NCBI GenBank assembly: GCA_002305685.1
Contig: DBQB01000042.1
Location: forward strand, 14,643-32,706
Direction: 5' to 3'
DNA from: Ruminococcaceae bacterium UBA1405
GTDB taxonomy: Bacteria > Bacillota > Clostridia > Oscillospirales > Ruminococcaceae
DNA: 18,064 bases
A program made the position numbers and the translations under genes. Each line of letters begins with the position of its first letter. Position 1 is the first letter of the stretch. Under the pieces are notes generated by a model that worked only from the letters and a program-made list of their open reading frames with translations, ran no database searches and was not told the DNA's origin. This document shows, piece by piece, positions 1 through 6,664 of this stretch.

Positions 1-158
1 CCGATGGACGGATTGCAGGGCATATTGGCGATTCCATCCAGCGAGATGGTAAAAAGCACCGTGCTGGCGCCCAAACGCGCCGCCGCCAACGCTGCCTCCA
101 CCCCGGCATGGCCTGCGCCGATCACCGCCACATCAAAGCTCCCGGCAAGATATTCCAT
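1..158 (-). CDS. mnmG: MnmG, tRNA uridine-5-carboxymethylaminomethyl modification enzyme, N-terminal part (cut by window edge)
   Basis: Only the first 52 codons are present; the gene runs off the left edge. The translation starts MEYLAGSFDVAVIGAGHAG and continues to a stretch containing NMPCNPSIG. GAGHAG at residues 14-19 is the FAD-binding Rossmann turn, and the NMPCNPS segment is a hallmark of the MnmG/GidA family. MnmG is the FAD-dependent partner of MnmE, and the complex modifies U34 of certain tRNAs. I chose the ATG at 158 because GGAGGA lies 7 nt upstream; an in-frame ATG at 179 (MDLEECEMEY) has no clear ribosome binding site. It begins 26 nt after the mnmE stop on the same strand, so the two are very likely co-transcribed. 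Confidence 0.95.
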   Translation of the reverse strand, partial: MEYLAGSFDVAVIGAGHAGVEAALAAARLGASTVLFTISLDGIANMPCNPSI

Positions 159-184
159 TTCACATTCCTCCAAATCCATTTGCA

Positions 185-1567
185 TCATTTGCCCACACAG
201 AACCGGGCGAATACATTGGCCACAACCTCTTCCGAAACGCTCTTGCCATCCATCTCCATCAGCGCGCCGATGGCGTCATCCACACATACCGCCACCGCAT
301 CCCAGGTAACCCCGTCCAAAATTGCCTGCCGGGCCTGCTCCAGAGCCGTCACAGCGCGGATGACGCACTGTCTTTGCCGCTCATTGGCCACCATCGCCGC
401 AGAGGGATCCACCCGGCTGAGCCCCAACACCTGAGGGATCAGCCGTTCCAGCTCTTCCAGGCCATCCCCATTCTTGGCAGACATTACAACGGCATAGGGC
501 AGATATTCCTTAAGCTGTGAAAGCTGCTGCTGAAACTGCTGAGACTGGGACAGATCGCTCTTGTTGCACACCGCAATGGCGGTGCGTCCCCGCAGCTGCT
601 CCAAAAGATCAAAATCCTCCTGCTCCAACCCGTGGGAGATGTCAAACACCGCCAGCACCAGATCGCTGCTCTCCAGCCGCTGACGGCTCAGCGCCACCCC
701 CATGGCCTCCACCTGATCCTTTGTTTCCCGCAGTCCGGCCGTATCTGCCAGGCGAAGGATATATCCGCCGATGCGGATGCTGTCCTCCACCACATCCCGG
801 GTGGTTCCGGGGATGTCGGTGACGATACTGCGCTGGTATCGGGCCAGCAGATTCATCAGGGTGGATTTTCCCACATTGGGACGCCCCACAATGGCCGCGG
901 TGATCCCTTCCCGTATCATCCGACCACTGCCATAGGAGCGCAGCAGCCCTTGCAGCGCATGAAGCGTCTCCTCCACCTGGCTGCACAACTGAGATGCCGT
1001 GATGTCTTCGATATCCTCCTCCGGATAGTCCACCCAGGCGGCCAAATGTCCTGCAATCTCCACCAGCTGCCGGGACAGCCGACCGCTCTCCTGGGTCAGA
1101 TGTCCCTCATGTCCCGCCAGGGCTGCCCGGACGCCGTTGTCCGAATCGGCACGGATCAGATCCATCACCGCCTCCGCCTGGGTCAAATCCATCTTTCCGT
1201 TGACAAACGCCCGCTTGGTGAATTCCCCCGGGCCTGCCAGCACCGCCCCATGGCGCAGGGCGCTTTGCAGTACCCGCTCCAGCAAAAACACCCCGCCGTG
1301 ACAGCTCAGCTCCACCACGTCCTCCCCGGTGTAGCTTTTGGGCGCGCGAAATACCGAGGCCACCGCCTCGTCCAGCTTCTCCGCGCCATCGGTGACATAG
1401 CCGAAAGCGCAGGTGTAGCCTTTATGCTGCCAAAGGGGTTTGCCGCTTATCGGTACAAATATCTTGTCCCCTACCTCCAACGCCTTGGGACCGGATATCC
1501 GAATCACTCCGATCCCTCCGGCGGCCAACGGGGTGGATATGGCCGCTATGGTATCATTCTCCCACAT
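185..1567 (-). CDS. mnmE: MnmE, tRNA modification GTPase (TrmE/ThdF)
   Basis: This 460-aa protein has the normal length and architecture of MnmE. The N-terminal tetrahydrofolate-binding domain (about residues 1-120) starts with the typical NDTIAAISTPLAAGGIGVIRISG-like segment. A helical domain follows, with the G domain inserted in it. G-domain motifs are GRPNVGKS at 228-235 (P-loop), TTRD at 255-258, DTAG at 275-278 and NKSD at 335-338. The protein ends in FCVGK, with the catalytic-type Cys457 of the family's C-[ILV]-G-K tail. With MnmG it installs the 5-aminomethyl-type modification on wobble U34 of tRNA in the cytoplasm. GGGAGGGG lies about 8 nt before the ATG. A terminator at 1683-1724 separates it from jag, so mnmE-mnmG probably has its own promoter in 1568-1680. 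The best -10 I see there (TATAAA, 1633-1638) lacks a good -35. Confidence 0.98.
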   Translation of the reverse strand: MWENDTIAAISTPLAAGGIGVIRISGPKALEVGDKIFVPISGKPLWQHKGYTCAFGYVTDGAEKLDEAVASVFRAPKSYTGEDVVELSCHGGVFLLERVLQSALRHGAVLAGPGEFTKRAFVNGKMDLTQAEAVMDLIRADSDNGVRAALAGHEGHLTQESGRLSRQLVEIAGHLAAWVDYPEEDIEDITASQLCSQVEETLHALQGLLRSYGSGRMIREGITAAIVGRPNVGKSTLMNLLARYQRSIVTDIPGTTRDVVEDSIRIGGYILRLADTAGLRETKDQVEAMGVALSRQRLESSDLVLAVFDISHGLEQEDFDLLEQLRGRTAIAVCNKSDLSQSQQFQQQLSQLKEYLPYAVVMSAKNGDGLEELERLIPQVLGLSRVDPSAAMVANERQRQCVIRAVTALEQARQAILDGVTWDAVAVCVDDAIGALMEMDGKSVSEEVVANVFARFCVGK

Positions 1568-1682
1568 TCAATCGTCCCCTCCCTGTTCAGGACATGGATC
1601 CTCCGCCGGAAAATACAGCTTTGACCCGGCAGTTTATATACATTCAGTAATAATCTTATAAAATATACCAAAATTGGAAAAG

Positions 1683-1724
1683 AAAAAGCGCCTCAAAACA
1701 ATTCCCTGAACCGTTTTGAGGCGC
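1683..1724 (-). terminator. Rho-independent terminator after jag
   Basis: A perfect 12-bp stem pairs GCGCCTCAAAAC (1688-1699) with GTTTTGAGGCGC (1713-1724) around a 13-nt loop. On the minus strand it is followed by TTTTT and another T run. It lies 13 nt past the jag stop and so ends the rnpA-yidD-yidC-jag transcript before mnmE. Confidence 0.92.
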
Positions 1725-1736
1725 CCCGATTCCCAA

Positions 1737-2624
1737 TTAAATTTCAATCTTGGAGTACAGCGGCTGATCCGCTCCATCCTGAACCTTAGCCTTGGGAGCA
1801 GACGGCGCCGTATTTTCGGCCACAGAGGCTGGCGCTGGCGCAGAATAGGACTGCTCCGAATCCACCGACTCGGCAACCGGCGTATCAGTGGTTACGCCCT
1901 TGCTTTCCTCCCGAGAACGTCTCCCACCCTCATAGCGGGAATTGTTGTACCGTCCTCCCCGGGAGGATCTGGACGAACGGGACGACGAACGGCGCGGCTG
2001 CGGCACCGTGGAACTGATTACAATCCGGCGGTTGGGCTCGTCCCCGATGGAGGTGGAGGTAGCTCCCTGTACCTGCTGCACCGCGGCATGGATGATCCTG
2101 CGCTCATAGGGATTCATCGGCTCCAGGGTGCTGGATTTTCCGGTCTTTACCGCGTTGAGGGCCAGCTTTTTGGCCAGCGCTTCCAGCGTCTTTTCCCGTT
2201 TTTCACGATAGTTGCCGCTGTCCAACGTGATACGGTAGTACTCCCCTTCCATCTTGTTGGCCACCAGGCCGGCAAGATATTGCAGCGCATCCAGCGTCTC
2301 TCCCCGACGCCCGATGATTACCCCCAGGCCTTCCCCGGAGAGGGTCAAAACGGCCCCGTTTTCCTCCTCCTTCACCTCGATGGAGACGTCGGGAAATCCC
2401 ATGGCGCCCATCACCTGATGAAGATACTCCACGGCCCGCCCGGACTTGGTGTACTCGATATATACCCGGACCTTTGCAGGGGTAGCGCCAAATCCCAGGA
2501 AACCTTTCTTGGGCATCTCCAAAATCTCATACTGCGCATCTTCTTTGGAAATCCCCAGCTTTTTGCAGGCTTCTTCCAGTGCCAGATCTACCGTTTTTCC
2601 TGTTTCAATCTGTTCCTTAATCAA
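1737..2624 (-). CDS. jag: Jag/KhpB-type RNA-binding protein (Jag-N, KH and R3H domains) with long disordered C-terminal tail
   Basis: This is the RNA-binding protein normally encoded next to YidC/SpoIIIJ in Firmicutes, called Jag, KhpB or EloR in different species. From the TTG at 2624 it has 295 residues: a Jag-N domain (about 1-50, starting MIKEQIETGKTVDLALEEA), a KH domain with GRRG at 105-108, and an R3H domain around NPYERRIIHAA with Arg175 and His179. The last 85 or so residues are not globular: a Ser/Arg/Gly-rich basic stretch followed by an Ala/Pro/acidic one. I prefer the TTG start because GGGAGG ends 8 nt before it. A GTG at 2633 is in frame but overlaps that same Shine-Dalgarno sequence. 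The start is 25 nt downstream of the yidC stop, so translation is probably coupled within the operon. Confidence 0.95.
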   Translation of the reverse strand: MIKEQIETGKTVDLALEEACKKLGISKEDAQYEILEMPKKGFLGFGATPAKVRVYIEYTKSGRAVEYLHQVMGAMGFPDVSIEVKEEENGAVLTLSGEGLGVIIGRRGETLDALQYLAGLVANKMEGEYYRITLDSGNYREKREKTLEALAKKLALNAVKTGKSSTLEPMNPYERRIIHAAVQQVQGATSTSIGDEPNRRIVISSTVPQPRRSSSRSSRSSRGGRYNNSRYEGGRRSREESKGVTTDTPVAESVDSEQSYSAPAPASVAENTAPSAPKAKVQDGADQPLYSKIEI

Positions 2625-2649
2625 GAATAACACCTCCCAATCGACGCCT

Positions 2650-3801
2650 TTATTTCAGATCGTCGTCTGTAACCTCAACGTACTCCTCACCATATTTTTC
2701 CGCATCCCGTTTGCGGGCCGCCGCCAATTTTCTGCGGTTGATCTCCTTGGCCGTCATTGCCTTCTGGAGCGTCTCCTCATCGGGGGCTTTGGGTTGTTCG
2801 ATTTCGGTGTTTTTGTTTTTGCGGTTCTTGGCAGCTTTCTCAGCCGCTTCTGCCTCCGCCTGATAATCCGCCAGCTCCTGACGGGCCTTCTTGCGGTTCT
2901 CCAGCCGCTCCTGGCGTTCCTTCTCCGCCGCAGCCAGCTGTTCCGCCTTGATCTTTTCCGCCATCTCCTGAGGATTGTACTTCTTATTGAGATACATCGT
3001 CTGGAGATAAGAGAACACGTTGGAGATCACCCAGTAAAGGCCAACGCCGGCCGGTACCTGGAAGCAGAAGAAAACAGAGAAAAGCGGCATGATATACATC
3101 ATCGTTTTCATCGAGTTGCCTGCATCCCCCGAGGTGGTGGCTGCGGTCTGCTTCATCGACTGAATCGACAGCAGGAAGGAGGTGAGTCCTGAAAGAATGG
3201 GAATCAGCAACAGGATATTCACCGCGAAGGTGGGAATGGCGCTCAGGTCAATTCCCAAAAAGGTCATATCCAGATTGGTGATATCCACAATCTGTTCCGG
3301 AGTCAGCAGAGAGCTGAAGAGTTCCGGCTTGAGCTGAACCCCCTGGATCATACTCATCTGCGGCATCGCCGGGGATACCACAATTCCCTCGATCCCCTGG
3401 GCAATCTGCTGTCCCTGGGAGATAACCTCCTTGGACAGGCGGACAATGTGGGTCAAAGGATTATACACAACGTTGATCAAACCAAACAGAATGGGGAACT
3501 GAATCAACAAGGGAAGGCACCCGCTCATGGGGTTGTACCCTTCCTCCTGGTAGAGCTTCATCATTTCCTCATTGAGTTTTTCTTTGTTGTTTGCATATTT
3601 TTTCTGAATGTTATCCAGCTTAGGCTTCACCATCGCCATCTTGATGCTGGATTTTTGCTGTTTGAGGGTCATGGGGAACAACAGGATTTTGGTGATCAGT
3701 GTGAAGAAAATCAGAGCAAAACCGTAGTTGCTCAGTATCTTATAGCACAGCCACATGACCCAGCCGAGAGGCCAACCGATGATTTCACTAATAACTCCCA
3801 T
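2650..3801 (-). CDS. yidC: YidC/Oxa1-family membrane protein insertase
   Basis: This 383-aa protein is a Gram-positive-type YidC without the large periplasmic domain of the E. coli protein. Hydrophobic segments lie near residues 8-22, 27-45, 93-115, 190-212 and 233-262. The core motif TLITKILLFPMTLKQQKS and the NPMSGCLPLLIQFPILFGL segment are typical of the family. The C-terminal 110 residues are highly charged, rich in Lys, Glu and Ala with a predicted coiled coil (about 278-330), as in insertases that bind ribosomes. It inserts membrane proteins alone or with SecYEG. The position of the conserved hydrophilic-groove Arg (Arg73 in B. subtilis SpoIIIJ) appears to be Lys38 here. No strong ribosome binding site precedes the ATG, but the protein start fits clostridial homologues. 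Confidence 0.97.
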   Translation of the reverse strand: MGVISEIIGWPLGWVMWLCYKILSNYGFALIFFTLITKILLFPMTLKQQKSSIKMAMVKPKLDNIQKKYANNKEKLNEEMMKLYQEEGYNPMSGCLPLLIQFPILFGLINVVYNPLTHIVRLSKEVISQGQQIAQGIEGIVVSPAMPQMSMIQGVQLKPELFSSLLTPEQIVDITNLDMTFLGIDLSAIPTFAVNILLLIPILSGLTSFLLSIQSMKQTAATTSGDAGNSMKTMMYIMPLFSVFFCFQVPAGVGLYWVISNVFSYLQTMYLNKKYNPQEMAEKIKAEQLAAAEKERQERLENRKKARQELADYQAEAEAAEKAAKNRKNKNTEIEQPKAPDEETLQKAMTAKEINRRKLAAARKRDAEKYGEEYVEVTDDDLK

Positions 3802-3892
3802 AACGACGTCCCATCTGCCGTAATCCGGCCAATCAGATATTAAAGTTTTTTAAAACAAATATAGGGAGGCGCTTATCCGGAAAAGACCGATC

Positions 3893-4153
3893 TTATCCAG
3901 CGCTCTTTTTCCCCTTCTTTCCCCGGAACGCATCCCTCCAGCACCGAGGGACCGGGTCAATTCCCCCCAGATTCCAGGGATTGCAGCGCAAAATACGCCA
4001 CAAAGCCAAAATACTTCCCCGCACAGCGCCAAACCGCTCTACCGACTCCAGCGCATAGCGGGAGCAGGTGGGATAAAACCGGCAGCAGGGAACCTTCATG
4101 GGCGAAATCCACTTCCGATAAAATCGAATCACCCAAAGCAAAACCTGTTTCAT
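3893..4153 (-). CDS. yidD: YidD, membrane protein insertion efficiency factor
   Basis: This 86-aa protein carries the YidD family signature CRFYPTCSRYALESVERFG, followed by WRILRCNPWNLGGIDPVP. The N-terminal MKQVLLWVIRFYRKWISP is an amphipathic, membrane-associating helix. The family is thought to help YidC-dependent insertion; its exact mechanism is not settled. The ATG at 4153 overlaps the rnpA stop in an ATGA arrangement, which indicates translational coupling. Longer readings from upstream starts would run through rnpA in another frame and are not credible. It lies between rnpA and yidC, the usual place. The last residues are a Lys/Gly-rich tail. Confidence 0.95.
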   Translation of the reverse strand: MKQVLLWVIRFYRKWISPMKVPCCRFYPTCSRYALESVERFGAVRGSILALWRILRCNPWNLGGIDPVPRCWRDAFRGKKGKKSAG

Positions 4154-4479
4154 TTCATCAAATGCGCCAATTGCCTGCGCATCACTGCGGCAACCTCGTC
4201 CATCTTGACGCAGGTTGTCCTGGTGCGGGCCACAAATATGATGTCCCACCCCAACGGCAGCTGAGGCTCCAACTGACGGTAGGCCGCCCGAATCACCCGT
4301 TTGGCCCTGTTGCGCTCCACAGCTCCCCCGATCTTCTTGCTGGCCGTGATGCCAAAGCGGTTGACGGGGAGACGGTTTTTCAAGGCATAGGTTACCAACA
4401 GCGGATGCGCCTGATATTTTCCGCGATGATACAGCCTTCGAAAGATATGATTCTCCTTGATTACAACTGTGTGCAGCAT
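4150..4479 (-). CDS. rnpA: RNase P protein component
   Basis: From the ATG at 4479 this is a 109-aa basic protein starting MLHTVVIKENHIFRRLYHRGK, the classic RnpA N-terminus. The RNR-type signature is in AVERNRAKRVIRAAYR. RnpA binds the catalytic RNA of RNase P and helps it cleave the 5' leader from precursor tRNA. GAGG lies 6 nt upstream of the ATG at 4479. An in-frame ATG at 4491 would add four residues (MRLR) but has no properly spaced ribosome binding site. Its stop overlaps the yidD start. It is separated from rpmH by about 220 nt, unlike the tight rpmH-rnpA pairing in many bacteria, and probably has its own promoter. Confidence 0.97.
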   Translation of the reverse strand: MLHTVVIKENHIFRRLYHRGKYQAHPLLVTYALKNRLPVNRFGITASKKIGGAVERNRAKRVIRAAYRQLEPQLPLGWDIIFVARTRTTCVKMDEVAAVMRRQLAHLMK

Positions 4480-4527
4480 TCGCAACCTCATCTCACATCA
4501 CATATGACCCAAACACAATCGCTACTT

Positions 4528-4533
4528 ATTATA
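4528..4533 (-). promoter_or_regulatory. Probable -10 box for the rnpA-yidD-yidC-jag operon
   Basis: A perfect TATAAT on the minus strand lies about 50 nt upstream of the rnpA start. No good -35 hexamer is found 16-18 bp upstream, so the promoter may be weak, use an activator, or be fortuitous. Confidence 0.45.
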
Positions 4534-4586
4534 ATAGGTAATCGTCGCGATGATACAGCCAATCAAAACTTGCCAATGATAGAGCA

Positions 4587-4647
4587 AGTGAATACCCCCT
4601 TTGGATCTCAATCCATCTGACTGACGGATTCAAAAGCGGTATTCACT
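4587..4647 (-). other. Long two-part inverted repeat between rpmH and rnpA
   Basis: AGTGAATACC (4587-4596) pairs perfectly with GGTATTCACT (4638-4647). Inside it, after a 3x3 internal loop, TTTGGATC (4600-4607) pairs with GATTCAAA (4627-4634) with one mismatch or wobble. No T tract follows on either strand, so it is not a standard terminator. It could be a processing or stabilising structure in an rpmH-rnpA read-through transcript. Confidence 0.55.
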
Positions 4648-4698
4648 GTTCGTACCATATGGTTTTCGCACCCATCTTGGACCGGGTTCCCCCTGTCA

Positions 4699-4833
4699 TC
4701 AGTGCGTCAGACGCGCTCTACCTTTGGCTCTTCTGCGGGCCAAAACTTTGCGGCCGTTTTTGGTCGCCATTCTCTTGCGGAAGCCATGCTCTTTCTTTCT
4801 CTGGATCTTCTTAGGCTGGTAAGTTCTCAGCAT
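4699..4833 (-). CDS. rpmH: 50S ribosomal protein L34
   Basis: The translation begins MLRTYQPKKIQRKKEHGF, continues RKRMATKNGRKVLARRRAKG and ends RARLTH. It is 44 residues, the usual L34 length, and extremely basic. L34 is a small protein of the large ribosomal subunit. Its gene is the standard neighbour of dnaA on the other side of the origin in Firmicutes. The ATG at 4833 is forced, because the next in-frame codon upstream but one is a TGA. The AGGAGG at 4848-4853 is 11 nt away. It sits closer (4 nt) to another ATG at 4840 in a different frame, which opens a nine-codon ORF overlapping rpmH. Confidence 0.97.
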   Translation of the reverse strand: MLRTYQPKKIQRKKEHGFRKRMATKNGRKVLARRRAKGRARLTH

Positions 4834-4840
4834 TTCTCAT
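4811..4840 (-). CDS. Possible nine-codon overlapping ORF (MRNAENLPA) at the rpmH start
   Basis: An ATG at 4840 lies 4 nt after AGGAGG and opens a nine-codon frame ending at the TAA at 4811-4813. It is in a different frame from rpmH, starts 7 nt before it and ends inside it. It could compete with rpmH for initiation or be mere coincidence; the sequence alone does not show translation. Confidence 0.25.
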   Translation of the reverse strand: MRNAENLPA

Positions 4841-4873
4841 ATACCCTCCTTTCAGGATAACCGTGTCACAGGC

Positions 4874-4911
4874 GGTGGTACAATACCACCAGATGCGGGG
4901 TTTCTCCGCAT
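4874..4911 (-). promoter_or_regulatory. Two adjacent hairpins in the rpmH 5' leader
   Basis: In the predicted rpmH leader, GGTGGTA (4874-4880) pairs perfectly with TACCACC (4884-4890) around a 3-nt loop. Next to it ATGCGG (4893-4898) pairs with CCGCAT (4906-4911). They occupy most of the leader between the promoter and the ribosome binding site. No U tract follows, so a regulatory or stabilising role is inference. Confidence 0.5.
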
Positions 4912-4920
4912 ACAATAAGT

Positions 4921-4949
4921 ATTGTACCCGATTTTTACTTGTTTTGCAA
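4921..4949 (-). promoter_or_regulatory. Sigma-A promoter of rpmH
   Basis: On the minus strand TTGCAA (-35, 4944-4949) and TACAAT (-10, 4921-4926) are separated by 17 bp. The predicted start is near 4914, giving an 80-nt leader. A perfect palindrome, TACAATA-AG-TATTGTA (4911-4926), covers the -10 box and predicted start and could be an operator. Confidence 0.8.
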
Positions 4950-4960
4950 TCTTTAATTTC

Positions 4961-4999
4961 AAAAAAAGCGGCGTCTCTTCGAAAAAAACAGCAAAAAAA
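4961..4999. other. Phased A-tracts (probable intrinsic DNA bend)
   Basis: Three runs of seven A residues (4961-4967, 4982-4988, 4993-4999) are centred 21 and 11 bp apart, close to two turns and one turn of the helix. They lie between the divergent rpmH and dnaA promoters, where curved DNA often helps origin or promoter architecture. Confidence 0.5.
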
Positions 5000-5108
5000 C
5001 CCAATCCGTCTCCCCACAGCATCCCTTTCCCACGGCACAAGATAGACAAAAAATGACAGATTGTGTTATGTATTCGTTCCAATCATACAATTTTGGCGGT
5101 GGAAAACC

Positions 5109-5137
5109 TTGCAATACCCGGTGGTGTATGCTAAAAT
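5109..5137 (+). promoter_or_regulatory. Sigma-A promoter of dnaA
   Basis: TTGCAA (5109-5114) and TAAAAT (5132-5137) are 17 bp apart, with an extended -10 TG one base upstream. The predicted start near 5144 gives a leader of about 110 nt before dnaA. Confidence 0.8.
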
Positions 5138-5155
5138 ATGAACCATCAAACCAAT

Positions 5156-5236
5156 TGTTGATATCCTGTGAATTCACGTGGAATCCACGTTGATTCAACA
5201 GATTTAACATAGTTTTCAACAATCAATTTATCCATC
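5156..5236. promoter_or_regulatory. Degenerate DnaA-box-like sites in the dnaA leader
   Basis: Three 9-mers match TTATCCACA at 7 of 9 positions: TGTTGATAT (5156-5164, reverse), TTTTCAACA (5213-5221) and TTATCCATC (5228-5236). Autoregulation of dnaA by DnaA is common, but these are weak sites and binding is inference. Confidence 0.35.
5170..5196. promoter_or_regulatory. 27-bp imperfect palindrome made of two CACGT repeats in the dnaA leader
   Basis: ACGTGGA-A-TCCACGT (5176-5190) is a perfect palindrome, extended by GAAT at 5170-5173 and ATTC at 5193-5196. It can also be read as two overlapping 16-bp elements spaced 11 bp: GAATTCACGTGGAATC and GAATCCACGTTGATTC. It lies downstream of the predicted dnaA start site. 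The TTCACGTGGAA core resembles the centre of parS, but the full 16-mer matches at only 11 of 16 positions. Confidence 0.55.
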
Positions 5237-5253
5237 GTTCGGGAGGTTCATTT

Positions 5254-6621
5254 ATGGAGTCTCTTCAGGAAATTTTCAACAAAGTCTGTGAGTACTGCAT
5301 CGAGAACCGGCAGTTTACCCAGATCGCCTACGAGACCTGGCTGAAGGAAGCAACGCTGTACAGCATTGAGAATAATTATTCAACCGCCGTCATCCATGCA
5401 AAATCCGAATTTTCTCAAAACGTCATCGAAACCAAGCTCAAGGACAAGCTGGCGGTGGGGTTCGAGAATACGCTGGGGTTTCCGGTGGACATCAAGGTCG
5501 TCTGCGAAAAGAACACCAAAAACCCAGCCTCCCCAGAGGGGATGAAGAAGAGCAGTTCGGACCCTTCCCCCTCCCTACAGCCGCAGCATGAAGGGGAAGG
5601 AGACTACGATTTCACCTTCGCAACCTTCATCGTAGGGCCATCCAACAAATTCGCCCACGCCGCGTCGATGGCGGTGGCTTCCAACCCCGCCAAAGCGTAC
5701 AACCCGCTGTTCATCTACGGCGGCTCTGGGCTGGGGAAAACCCATCTGCTGCTGGCCATCGGCAACGAGATCGAGCAGCGCCAGCAGGCGGAAAAGCCCA
5801 ACATCATCTATGTCCGGGGAGAGGATTTCACCAACGAGCTGATTGACGCCATTGCCCGGGAAACCACCCAGGAATTCCACGACAAATACCGCATGGCGGA
5901 CGTGCTGCTGGTGGACGATATCCAGTTCATCGGCGGCAAGGAGAGCACCCAGGAAGAATTCTTCCACACCTTCAACTCCCTGTACCAGGCGGGCAAACAG
6001 ATTGTGCTCACCTCCGACCGGCCGCCCAAAGAGATCAAAACCCTGGAGGAACGGCTGCGCACCCGCTTTGAATGGGGTTTGCTGGCGGATATCCAGCCGC
6101 CGGACTTTGAAACCCGCGTGGCCATCATCCGGCGCAAGGCGGAACTTCTGGGAATCACCATGCCGGACGACGTAGCGGATTATATTGCCAACCGGCTGAA
6201 AAACAACATCCGTCAGCTGGAAGGAGCGGTAAAAAAACTGAAAGCCTACCAGACGGCGATGAACACGCCCCCCTCCATCATGGTGGCGCAAAACGCCATC
6301 CGGGATATCCTCAACGACAACCAGCCGGTCCCGGTGACGGTGGAACGGATCATCGCCGAAGTGGCCCGCACCTGTTCGGTAACCCCGCAGGACATCCGCT
6401 CCACCAAGCGGGCCGCTCAAATTTCCAATGCACGGCAGGCGGCGGTATACATCGTGCGGGACATCACCCAGATGTCGATGCAGGCCATCGGCGGCGAGTT
6501 TGGCGGCAGGGATCACTCCACCATTGTCTACGCCATCCAGCAGGTGGAACAAAAGATGCAAACCGACCCCAAATACCGGGCTATGATCGAGGACATCATC
6601 AAAAACATACGCGACAGCTAA
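5254..6621 (+). CDS. dnaA: Chromosomal replication initiator DnaA
   Basis: This 455-aa protein has all DnaA domains. Domain I (about 1-85) starts MESLQEIFNKVCEYCIEN, and a short Ser/Pro-rich linker spans about 88-116. The AAA+ domain has Walker A GGSGLGKT (156-163), Walker B LLVDDIQF (218-225) and the ERLRTRFEWGL segment with the Arg-finger region (266-276). Domain IV is the DNA-binding domain, with the signature GGRDHSTIVYA (417-427). The FTNELIDAI stretch (192-200) corresponds to the initiator-specific motif used to grip single-stranded origin DNA. GGGAGG lies 7 nt before the ATG. DnaA binds DnaA boxes at oriC and unwinds the adjacent DNA. Transcription ends at the terminator just downstream. 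Confidence 0.99.
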   Translation: MESLQEIFNKVCEYCIENRQFTQIAYETWLKEATLYSIENNYSTAVIHAKSEFSQNVIETKLKDKLAVGFENTLGFPVDIKVVCEKNTKNPASPEGMKKSSSDPSPSLQPQHEGEGDYDFTFATFIVGPSNKFAHAASMAVASNPAKAYNPLFIYGGSGLGKTHLLLAIGNEIEQRQQAEKPNIIYVRGEDFTNELIDAIARETTQEFHDKYRMADVLLVDDIQFIGGKESTQEEFFHTFNSLYQAGKQIVLTSDRPPKEIKTLEERLRTRFEWGLLADIQPPDFETRVAIIRRKAELLGITMPDDVADYIANRLKNNIRQLEGAVKKLKAYQTAMNTPPSIMVAQNAIRDILNDNQPVPVTVERIIAEVARTCSVTPQDIRSTKRAAQISNARQAAVYIVRDITQMSMQAIGGEFGGRDHSTIVYAIQQVEQKMQTDPKYRAMIEDIIKNIRDS

Positions 6622-6630
6622 TGCTGAATC

Positions 6631-6664
6631 AAAATGCCGCAGCAAAGAAACTGCGGCATTTTTT
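6631..6664 (+). terminator. Rho-independent terminator after dnaA
   Basis: AAAATGCCGCAG (6631-6642) pairs perfectly with CTGCGGCATTTT (6651-6662) around an 8-nt loop, ending in six T. It lies 9 nt past the dnaA stop, so dnaN must be transcribed mostly from its own promoter. Confidence 0.95.

Noticed and set aside
632..1624. 330-codon ORF antisense to mnmE
   Set aside because: Shadow of mnmE, which has all G-domain motifs and a correct length.
5575..6645. 356-codon ORF antisense to dnaA
   Set aside because: Shadow frame of dnaA; it would start inside the dnaA terminator.
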